Shown here in pieces: positions 1 to 12,200 of a stretch of DNA of 64,000 bases. Under the pieces are notes generated by a model. It did no database searches, was not told the DNA's origin, and worked only from the letters and a program-made list of their open reading frames with translations. Each line of letters opens with the position of its first letter. Position 1 is the stretch's first letter. This DNA comes from Hyposmocoma kahamanoa. Taxonomy: Eukaryota > Arthropoda > Insecta > Lepidoptera > Cosmopterigidae. The DNA is taken from assembly GCF_003589595.1 (NCBI RefSeq), contig NW_020653200.1, forward strand, positions 10,205,455 to 10,269,454. The letters are read 5' to 3'. A program made the position numbers and the translations under genes.

Positions 1-114
1 ATATTTAATCATTTTATTCTCACTTTTTTTTCATCGCCTTTGTTAGGACGTGGAGAAATACAATGTCAAGGAAGCGTTATGAAACGTGCTCTATATATAA
101 CGTTGGCCACTTAC

Positions 115-253
115 CCAGTTTCTTCGTCAATAACTGGAGCGATGGTTGGGCGGCCAGTGGCGGGCCCTAGAAATTGCGTGTAGTAGGGGTCTTCATACGG
201 TGTCCGAGACGCGCCCCTTTCGGGAGACGACATGTAGCCTTCTCCCGCATGCG
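115..253 (-). CDS. SRCIN1-like gene, Pro/Tyr-rich exon 3 of 3
   Basis: The acceptor is TGTATTTCAG and the donor GTAAGT. Only one frame is open through the whole block; it starts two bases into a codon and ends in phase 2, encoding HAGEGYMSSPERGASRTPYE, DPYYTQFLG and PTIAPVIDEET. The following exon lies beyond the left edge of the window. The shorter open frame starting with MREKATCRLPKG in the same block is an out-of-frame shadow. Confidence 0.82.
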
Positions 254-3200
254 CTGAAATACAACCTCAACTTTAAAGATAATAGAAAAAAGTATAGTTC
301 TTAATACAAAGATCGAACACATAAAAAAAATATTTCGATCCAGCTGGATTCGAACCAACGTCTTCCAGCAAACCGTGGCAGATGCTTTGCCAACTAAGCC
401 ACGGAACGAACTAGCGGACCTTACGAATTTTCTGTGATCGTTGCAGATCTTTGTTTTTGGTTTTTAACGACTTTTCTCACAGACGACGCTACGACAAAAA
501 CTAATATTACCATACATTTATTTCATTATGATTTTATTTAATTTATTTGGTACATAGTTTAAAACTTAATTCATGTAACTTCAGATATAATTAATGTAAG
601 CAATATGTGATATAATTAGTAATGTGATGTAAATTTAGGTATTATTAGGGACTATGTTGTGTGATATGAATAAATGAATTTGAATTTGAAAAAACTCGCT
701 AAATAAAGAAACAAAGATCTGCAGCAAGTACATCCAAAAATTCGAGGGGTTCGCTACTTGGTTCGGTGGCATAGCGTCTGCCACGGTTTGCTGTAAAACG
801 TTGATCCAAATCTTGCCGGATCGAAGCATTTTTTCTGAGTGTTTGATTTTTGTATTAATAATTATAAAAAACTAGTGGAGTACTTTCACCGAAATAAATG
901 AATATCATGGTGGTCAAACATCGTGACATACAAAAATTTTAATATAAGTTAAATTAGAATTTAACGAGAAACAATAAGATTGAATATAAAAAAGCGAGTA
1001 ATAAAATAAAAATATGTGATTGTGAATCCAAAGCTATGTTTTATTAATCGAAAGTGAAATAGAAAAAGTTTTACATAAAAGCAAGCATAGTATTAATAAA
1101 ATGATTTTACTAGTAACTAAACTTAAAGAAAACGAGAATGATTGAATCTTTAACCATTTGTTTACAGCGGAGAATTATATTTTAACAGAATGACCATTCA
1201 TTTTTGTCTACAAATGATGAAATAACGAATATATTGTATGTATATTGTATGTGTGTCTATTTTAAATGTATGTCACCTACGTATCACCTTTTTATTATAT
1301 GTAACAAAGAAATCAATAAGTTACGTGACTACAGATATGAATAATGTAAAGTTACATAGTAAAATTCAGTACTTCAATTTTAAATAATAATTTCCGTCAA
1401 AGTACGGATATAATCATATTATAGTTATGTGCAGGTCTCAGTCATGAAATCGACCATTTTGAAATTCAAATAACTAAAGTTACGAAGTCGGACAATTTTA
1501 TTTTGATAACCGCCGAATGGAAATTTTGGTAATTTAAAAAATATATATATAAAGTATGTGCATTGAGCACAACATTGAGAAGGTGTAATGAAAGAAAAAG
1601 CTAGCAAAAGCATGTATGGAGCAAATTTGGAGCGAATGCGGAGGTCAAAGCCACGGTTACCAGGAAAGGTGTAGAGCTGTTCGGGTGCGCGGGGGTACTC
1701 GACTGCGGCGAGCGGGAAACACCGTTCGGATCCACCACTCGGGATGTAACCACGCAACGGCTTTACCGGTGCTGAGAGACCTACACATACACCTGTCTCA
1801 GCCTGGCTTTTTTAGACTTCCCCTTTGCACTTACTAACCCTCTGTACATTTGGATCCAGGAATTGCTTATCTACATCCCATCTTTCGTTTGGATCTAGTA
1901 GTTGGAACCGTGGATCCCAGTGAACTTATTCAATTACCGGAACCTCCTTTTTTTAGTGTGTTGATTTCTTATTTGTCGCTTTATGTTCTGATTAAGAAAC
2001 GTTTAGAAATACGAATATTATATAGTTGACACGAGACATTGGTGTAATCTGTTTGAGAATTTTAAGTATGAAATGCATTGAAGATGAAATGTAGTGAAAT
2101 TACAGCAACATGACGTGAAATTAATTTAATGTTAGTATGTAGGAAAATAACGTTGAGTGAGGAGTGTTTACCTGAGCCGGGGATGTTCTTGACGCGGTCG
2201 GCAGGGACCGGGGGAGCTGCGGGGGAGAATGCCCGCATCAACGATCCTCCACGCGGAAGGGTGCTGGGTGTGGGACCTGAAGCTCCCATATAGTAGGCTG
2301 GAGCCTTGACCTGTTAAAATATAACAATGAATACCAGTTCTCGAATACGTTTTACTTCGGCCATTAAACCATTTTACTAGTCATGAGACAAACATAACGT
2401 ATCGTTTTTTAATGACTTGCAAATTTTGCCCACTAATGAAGGATCAAGCTTTTCTACTTTGAAAGTACAGTTCATAAAAAACTGATGTAAACAAAATTAA
2501 TTTATTTATATGTTGCTATGGTTGAGTACTAATAACATAAAGAGATGAATCTACCAATTGGCATTCATAGTTTACATTATGAAGACTCGTCATTGCACAG
2601 AGTGCACAATAGATAATTTGTTTTATTATAAGGATAATTTGTTTTATTTGTTTTATAAAGTCATAATTTATATCTCTAGTCAGCGAGCAGTAACATGAGA
2701 AATAGCGTCGTGGTTTACAAACAAGAAGAAAGCAATAACAAATGTCGGTGCAACTGGAAAGAATCGTCAGTTATCGTTTAGGATTTCAAGAGAAAGCACA
2801 TTGAATTCTGCAATACTTTCATTGTTTTTTACACTTATATAATCTTATAAGTTCATGACGTGTAAATATATTATACAACAATATTCAACGCCGAAGACGA
2901 CCAGGTAGGTACGTATTAAAACGAGGTTAACAAAAGATTATTGTTAAAGTTGTCCACCAATGTATAATATGTTAGTGTTCATTCTAATTCACGTATTCAT
3001 AAAATACATTAAGACTTCGGTTCGTTCATTCCACAATTATCAACTCCTTTATAAGCCTATTTAATTTATTTATTATTTTTAATTAGTGCAATATTAAAAG
3101 TTTAATTAACATTTTACAACTGTATCATAGTGGTACTTCACATGGCTATTTGCGTATTTGATATATTTGGCCAATAATCACCATTAGTAGATTGTATGTG

Positions 3201-6200
3201 TGACAAAGTATTTGTCTTGTTTGCCTATTCGACAAGTACAGAAAGCACCAAACTCGCTTTACCGTGCACTAATCTGTTTCTCGTCACACATCAAAGGAGT
3301 CAAATAAGCAAATAGGCAAGTAAGGACATCGTCCATATTCACTATTTTAACTCCTTATTTGGCTTCATGTGTTGAGGGTCATATTTGTCAGTGTTTATAT
3401 TGTCTGCCCTACAATTATTTTTCCAAGCACACAAACACCCAATAGCGATACATGTGAGGTGCTGCCATTATATCGGGTCTTTCAACAAGAACTTTGTTTT
3501 CTAAAACAAAATAAAACAACAAAAGATGAAGATGATTCAAATTTTTATTGTATTACAAAGAGAAAAGTTCGGCAATTATGAATGAAAAATGATATCTGGC
3601 AAATGTCCACCACGACCACGCTGACAGAAGTCGATTCTTTCATCAAAATTTTTAATCACTTTTTGGCAAAATATTGGGTCTATTTCGGCTATCACATCAC
3701 GGATTTTGAGTTTTAAGGCTGTAGTCGATTCGATTGGCTCCGTATAGACTCTGTCCTTAAGATAGCCCCACAAAAAATAATCCAGTGGTGTTAAATCACA
3801 CGATCTGGCTGGCCATTCAACAGCTGAATTTCGGGAAATTACGCGATCAGCAAATTTGGTTTGCAATAAATTGATCGTTTCATTGGCTGTGTGACATGTG
3901 GCACCGTCTTGTTGAAACCTGGAAATGCGGTAACAGTGAATGGATCACGCTATCGCGAGATGTTAACAACTCAATTTTGGCCTAGCATTGATGACATGGA
4001 TATCACTGACATGTGGTTTACTAATATAATTTGTACTATTTTGATTAAGTTGTTAAGCACATTTAGTATGGAACACCGGTTTTTGTTCTGATTTAAAATG
4101 AGTTCTCAAAGTAAAACTTGTTCGTACTAACGACTGTGGTCACCTTCCTTTGTATATAATCACTAACACGAGTTATGCTCGGGGTGCATAACTCGTGTTA
4201 ATACCGTGTACTATGGCAGGGAATTATTTAAAAGGGTTACCAATCAGTAGCCCGAAGTGATATTTTCCAGAAATAACGCGAACTCGAATTTTCATAACCT
4301 TGAAAGTAATTATGAGAGGAAAATGTTTTTTCTTTTAAATCTAACTTAACCTACCCTAACCGAACCAAATAGTGTCTTTGAGATAAACATCCAACATATC
4401 TTGAAAGAACAACGGTTTCGTTATAATTCGGTTCTCGGTCTAATGAAAATTTCTAATGTTATTTCGGAAACAAAAATTTCGAGTTTGTGATAGGTCACCA
4501 TTTAGGAGACAATACAATATAAGTTGTACTAAGACAAAAGGTACAAAGCACTTCATCGCGTTATAGGCATATTTGTTATAACATCTGTGTCATACCATAA
4601 CACATGACTAATGGTAATTGATTTTAATGTAAACATGAAAGTAATGTATCATTTGTTAACATTTCAGACGGTGCGAAAATGTCATGGACGGCGGTTGTAA
4701 CGATCTTGAGTGTTGTGGTCTCAGGCAACGCTATCAACAGGCCTGTATATAAAATTGCACTTACGCAAAAAGGTTTTGCACAGGTAACTTCTTTTACTAT
4801 TTGAATAAGTAAGGTGTTCAGACAGGTCACCTTGCACATAAATGTTGTTGCAATTATCATTTACCAAAACGCAAAAGATGTGTATATATATATATACAAC
4901 CAGATTAGATTACACATAAATTAAATTACATAGATTTTAAGATTTTCGTGGTTATTCACTATTCACACAGTCAACCCGTGACCATGGAGCGTGCAACCGT
5001 ACCGAAATATCGGGAAAATAAAAAAAAGTCATACCGTGGTAAGAAACTTGATATTAGTGATAATCATTGAAATTAAATTAATTTATGTGAATAAAATATT
5101 CGCATGAAACAAGCATGTTAAATAAAACCTGTGCGCAACAGACAACCACAAATTACATCCAAACTCACGAGAGAAATAAATGTAGGCCATACAAATATTT
5201 CTCCCGGCCCGGGAATCAAACCTAGGACCTCTGCGTGGCAGTCCGTTGGTAACCGTTCGGCCACAGAGGCAGTTAAAGTAGCAGAGTATAATACAGAAGT
5301 TATATAATATTTACATTTTTCTCTTATAAGTTTGAATTATGCAAAAGAATAGACGTTATTATAGTGAAGATGATGTACGGACAACGGCACATCAGACTAC
5401 ACATTTTTGTTCGAAAATCGCCTCCAGTGCAACGGAACAAGATACGTCAATGCGTAGCTTGATGTGCTGACGTGTGTACTATTAAGTCGCCCTGTTTTTG
5501 CCTGATCTGCGAATCATTACTTTCACGTTCTTTGGCATGGAAAAAGTACAAGTGATGCCAACAAAAATGATTAGATATTATTTATATTTATTCATTCTTT
5601 TTAGGTCACTTCGTGGACGTGTTGCCTGTGTTAGGATAGTTACTAAGACTGCCATTTGATTTCTAAAAGAAAAGGGAAGTTCTGGTATTTTTTATGCAAT
5701 GTTGCTATTTTCAATTTTCAGTTTTTACAATATGATTTGGAAACTCCTCCGCTGAGAGAATTCACCTTTTGTACTTGGTTGCGAGTTTTTGAGCTACAGC
5801 GAGAGCAAACCATCTTTGCTTATATTGGTACGTAAATGTACAATGTTAACATAAATAGGTTAACCACAAATTATTATTTCTTTCGAGCTAAATGTAACTG
5901 TGCTGCGCGTGCGGATTTTTAAATGTTACCACTACCTACCTTTTGCTGTTTCCCACTGGTGGGCAAAGTACTTATTATACATTCTCATCAATAAAGGGCA
6001 ACAGTACCAGAATCACAAATTTCCTATAAGTAACTGCCAATGTTTTCGAATAGTAACCGCTGAAATTGTCGTCGCAGTTCTCTTCTAGTTTAGACAGGAC
6101 CTTTGGTAACGTATATCATACAAACCAATGTTGTTTTAAGTAAAGTAGATGCGCCAGTGGCCGACAAGCAGTGTTCGACATTTTTTTGAATTCATTTCTA

Positions 6201-9200
6201 ATCAGATTATATATGATATAACTCGTTTTTTATTGGTACTGGGTGTTCATTATTGGTGAGTGTCGATTACTGATTAGTTAATTAGTGGATTTTTGGTGTT
6301 CATTACTGGAACTTTAGAGAAAGTGTAGATTTTTATTTATTGTAAAAATTATAATAGCTTTTTTATAATACATAATAACTCTACAGCGTAATCTTTTTTG
6401 AGGATTTTATATGTTAAGTAAACTAATCACTACTGTTATGTGTTTAAAAACAAAAAACATTAAAACAAATATAACGACACACTTCCCTTAAAATGTCAAT
6501 CATTGGTGTCATCACCCAATGTAATCCATATAATCTCAGTACAGAGTACTAAAAAACCGACCTCCAAAGTACGTGGAATTACATCTATTTGCCAAGTTTT
6601 ATTGAAATAACCCCTAGTTCGCCACTATACAGGACTTGACACAGGAGATAATAAAAATCGGTTCTCATTACTCAAAGTATATTGAGAGAGAAAAACGCCT
6701 TGAATTGGAGAATAGCAAAACCAACCTTTAAAATAATTGCTCCTTAAGTAAAATTTAGGCGCTATTTATAAAAATGAATGTTCATGAGTGATCAGCCACC
6801 CTTAGAGGTGGATGATTTTCTTCAAAATGAAATGGGACCACTATGGTGGTACCCTCTTTCCAACAAAAAAAGAATCATGAAAGTCGGTTCACAAATACCG
6901 GAGTTACCGCGTAACATACATACAAAAAAAACACATACAGTCGAATTGAGAACCTCCTCCTTTTTTGAAGTCGGTTAAAAATGTAATTCAATCTTTAGAG
7001 TGCGTTACCTTGAATGGAGATTTTTTTTAAATGGCATTGTGCTAGAAAGTAAACTGAAACCGTTTAAGCGAATAAGAGCAAATAAGATTGCGACATATTA
7101 TAATTAATATGACCTTCTTAAATCTTAACTTGTCCCGACCAAATCCAGTCAGCTTTTGCCCAATACGGCTTTTGAATTTGGACGCACTTAGTTTCGAAAC
7201 GAGATCAAAAACGAAAAGCAATTTCTTAAATATTGTATGAAAAAATTTTAAACGTTGACCTAAAATAACAACATTCTTACGTAATTTATTATTCTCAAAA
7301 ACCTGTGTTGGTATGTTTACTACCGGACACAGTTAAAATAGTAGAAGATTTAAGTAGTTGTTGGAAATGTCCTAAAGGGTGTTGTGTTCTGGGATATTAC
7401 ATCCAGGAGGCAGCCAACGTTTCTGTTCTCTTTGAATCGCTAAACTTATTTTCGGCGGAAGTAGCTGCCAGTTTTCTAGCCAGCACACGCTTCAACGAGG
7501 CAAATTAAAGCCCGTTAGCAACTACAAGCTTTCTGCCACAAAAGTAACAAGGTAGCATTGTTCGAGGTTGGAACGTTCCATGACTTTTATTGCGCCAACT
7601 ATGCCTGTGTGTACTCATGAATAGGATCACCATTCTTGGTGGGGATGGACTGATATACTGATGACGCTATGTTGTGAATCTCTAACCATGAATTGGCTTA
7701 TAAGGAAATAATATAAAGGAGTTATTTAGGAAACAAAGGCTGAGAAATTTCTAGTGTATTTTTTACTTACTTTCACATAACATTAGGTAATTATTATGTA
7801 AAAATAGAAAGCATTACATACACTTATAATACGTACATACCTATAAGCAGATGGCAGTCCAATTTGGTAAATATACGACCACTAGGTAAAAAATATGACA
7901 CGAGATGTAAAGCGACGACGACGATTACTTGACAGAGAGCGTTTTAAATGTATTTAATATTTAACATGGTAGCTTTAATGCTAACTAGGAAACTAAAACT
8001 GAGTTGCTGTAAAGGCCGAAACTGACTGACCGAAGAGTTTGACGGAGCAGAGGCAATCAAATTTCATGCCAGATTGAACCACAAAGGTGGCAACGCGCAA
8101 AGGGAACTCCATCAATTTTGGGCATTTGGCTTATGTCACACTACACTACCTCTTCATGTATTTATCTTAGAGGATGGAAAAAAATAGTCTAAGGTACTAA
8201 TACTACCTATACGTCATACAGACGTACGTCACAGTTATTTATTTTACCCTTTGACCTTAGAGGATGGAAATTGACGTACAGTAATCATTATATTATGACC
8301 ACAGACCACACAGCACAGACCACATAAATACTATGCAGGTATAGACCGTATCAAAATGATCTGAGCAAATTAAACCTAATCGAAAACATCTGCTCATTTG
8401 ATAAACATCAATCCCATTTACGGACTTTCAAAAACATTTGAAAGTATAATTTTAGTTTTAAGTATTTTTGGTTAGTCACCCAGCTCAATTCATTTGTATG
8501 CTTACTGCACATTTAAACTTAGTATTTATTCTGAATCATTAAACATTTTTTTAGTCGTACTTTTCACATTTCACTAGAACCACAGACCACATAAATACTT
8601 AGAACCATAGTATTGAAATAAAAGTGATCAGAATAGTTCATTCCTCATAAACTCTATGGTCAAGTACGTGAGGGTTCATTGTTTTATATAATTTTTGCAG
8701 CTTCAATTTATTAATTATCTTACTAAACCCTTACTGGATCACCAGAACGATACTGTCAAGAAAGTTACTTGGAATAGATTGATAGTCACTTGTGAAGGTT
8801 GATCAGTTATTATTTGGAATATTTATTTTCAGTGAACGGCAACAATCGAATTGTAAGATTGTGGTTGGACGCAGGCGGGCGACAGATGGGTTTGACGATG
8901 AACAACAGAGTGTTGTCGAGTGTACCCGTCGATATGATGAGGGATACCTGGCGACATTTATGTTTGTCTTATCAATCGGACTACGGCGCATGGGCACTCT
9001 ACTTGGACTCACGCCTGGTCACCTGCGAAGCTTCGCAATCTGTAAGTGCTTATATTTAGTTTAAAATCAAATAATACGTTTCGACAAGAATGGATACATA
9101 ATAAGATGTACATAATTTTACATGTTATTAAAAAATCTTATAACCAATAAGAAGAATATAGACAGCTTGTAAAGAAAACCTTTAGATCGGAAACAAAACA

Positions 9201-12200
9201 ACGAACATTTCTGTATGGAGCTGTAATGTCCTAATTAAGGTTAATTACAGCGAGTTTGTCCAACAATAGATGTGACGTACACTATACCACAAGAACTTGT
9301 TCAATTCGTGAAGAAAGCTAAAGGATTTTACCTCTCTCAAGTCTAAAAATTAAAATCCATCTTGAGCGTTGACTCGTATCACAAGAAATTCCATCCTCAG
9401 CGCGTGGCCTACGGCGGTAAATTCACCTGCTTTGAATTCCATAGAAAACCACAGAGGTCATAACGTTCACGACTCGCGAAGTGATTATCTTGTGATAAAT
9501 TGTTAAAGACAGTTGTTACGAAACTAGATCTTAGGGCAAGGCTGTCGCATACATATCCATATAAAGAGAGTTCCTTCATAAAATGTATTACGATCACCTG
9601 GGGCTAACTAATCACCGCCTGCGCCACCTTGACAAATACTTCAAATTGGGCAATATGTAAAATTGAAGAATAAAATTAACGCAACTCACCGATTAATATG
9701 TTTTTGTTACAGCTTTATGGCTTTGTAATACCTGGCGGTGGAAGTGTAATTGTGGGGTACGGCGTCGCAGAGGACGGTGGGTTTTTGTGTTTTATTTTCC
9801 ATGGCCTGGCTGACATTAGTCATCCTTTCTACTCAGTATTTGGTAAAATCATTTTTTTTTGCAAGGTACTTTTTGATAACCTAAACCGCTTCTTTTCTCA
9901 GGTTCTCAAAGTGGCATGGAAGGAGAGATATTTGGAACTAGTATGATATTAGCCTCTACAATAGAGAGAAACTATACAATTAAATCCTATCCTGAATATT
10001 TCCAAAAATCATTCACGAAAAATAAATTAAAATACGACGGTGATCAAAGCTACATAGTTCTTGGCGATCTAATGTCTGAAGAAAACACGAAACCCAAAAA
10101 AACAGTACAATATAAAGTTAAACATTCTACAATGCCAACTATTGCTTCAGCAGTCGAACATGACATTGGAATACAAAGGCTAAAAACATCTAGACTTTCA
10201 GATTCATTCTATGACAGAGATATTTTGGGCCCAACATTCAGCGAACCATTCAGCAAAAAACACACGGTAGACTTTTGGAATCTCGTAAGCCCCGACGAAA
10301 ATAATAGTAGATTACATAAAACAAAAAACTTTTATGAGAATGAACAATCAAGTTCGAATACTAATGATCTTCCACAAATATCTGAATTTGAAACTCCTCC
10401 TTCCAAGCCAAGTAATTTACCATCTATGCATACTGTGTTGTATTCGGAAAAAGAATTAGAATTTGAAATACCTTCAGCAAAGGAATCTATTTATAGACTA
10501 AATGAAGATACAACTAAACAACCAGACAAAACGTGGCCAAGATCAACGGTTCCTGAAGAAATATCAGAGTTTGAAGTGCCACCATCGCCATATACGGATA
10601 AGAATGTGTACGGTCAATGGACCAGTTCTAAATATGCGGGCAGTGTTTTGAATTATCTTAAGAGTATTAAATTTCATTCAAAAGAAATGAAGGTACCTCA
10701 AACCATACCATTAACAAAATTGTCTGATCATTTCCCATACGCTTCTGACCTGAGAGTGAACATAGTACGCCCCCCACCACAAATACAAAGAAAGAATTTG
10801 GTGGTCGAAAAACGATTCCCTTCACACTACTTGCATCAGCGTGGTCCCATGCAACTACGAGTGGTAAAAAGACATGCAATTTATCCAGAAATAAATATTG
10901 AAATTGCGGAAAACGACGAAAGAGGCGACATTTTATTTGCACACGCTCAAACTAATCCGAAAAATGTTGAAGTTACTCACAGAAGCCAGTCGCAAAACTT
11001 AATTAACAACGTTTTTATAGACAAACATAAGAGAGGAGCGTTAATGAAAGAATACCCAATACAAACAAATTTCAATAAGACTCGTTCTTCAAATACGGAT
11101 TTGTATTCATCTCACAGATTGTTAACCGTTTTGCCATTCCTAAAATCTATTGAATATTTTACGGAAGAAAATGAAGATTCAGGTCGTCACCAAGAGTTAA
11201 ATAGTGACAACTTTTATACAAATACCTTAACAGGAGGAAAGTGGCATAATTTAATGACTTACAATGATGATCTAAGAAATATCAAAATCAGACAAAACAA
11301 TGAAGAAGTAATTAAGATACCTTCAGTCAACAAGAAACACGTTAACATTCCATTGACATATCAATCTGAAACTAATCAACTTGTAAAAAAGAAAGATCCT
11401 ACAATAGAAAACGGTAGAGCTCTAGCTATGGAAGTATCAAATCAATCGAACATCAATACTGAAACACTATCATTATTGAAATATAACCATGGCTGGTTAC
11501 CTGGTCATGACAAAAAACTTAAAAGTGCTAAGACTAATCGTCGTTTGCGTACGTTAACGAACAGGAATAAGTTTGACAAACATGTAAAAATAGGTAACGC
11601 ACTTAATGAACAGGATATCATTGGAATAAATGACGAACAAAAAAAACAAAGTTTTGAAGGAGGGATCGCCAAAATTCCTGATATACAAAGATATCGGTCA
11701 GATATAGACAATATTTCTATGAAGGAACTTAATGACATTCCCTCATCTCTGAGACCTAGAATATGCAATAATGTACAATTGTCTGATCACTTATTGTACG
11801 TACAACCAGATGGTAGCGTAGATATGACCCACATTTTATCGCCTTTGAAAAATACGAATCTAGCCATACAATTTATTACGGTAAACTACAAGAGTTGCTC
11901 ATTGGATGGTTCGCAATTTGAAGAAAACCTTTTGCTGCTTATTAATTGGAGCAGAACACCAGTTAGACTTTTTGGTGGAGCGCATGCTATGAAAACTAAG
12001 GATCTTTGTGGATTCTTTTAATTATTTTTAATGAGGTTATTACTAGGACATCCCTAATTTTATTTTATAAATAGGCGAAACTAAAAGGTACAGCAAGAAC
12101 TGTAGGCGTATCGAGTAGATACTCTGTTAAGAAATACATTCCATCTGAATCAAAAAACTTATCTATAAACCATTTGATGTTTGAATTTTATAAGCTGTCT

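Noticed and set aside
167..358. Minus-strand open frame starting inside the exon at 115-253
   Set aside because: It overlaps the exon in a different frame that hits a stop; only the PERGASRTPYE frame joins the neighbouring exons.
1616..1837. Plus-strand open frame over the GC-rich block
   Set aside because: Shadow of the minus-strand exon 1661-1771.
7305..7508. Plus-strand 67-codon frame with Cys pairs (CWKCPKGCC) in intron 2 of gene A
   Set aside because: No family likeness, no convincing splice sites in phase with gene A, and gene A is complete without it.
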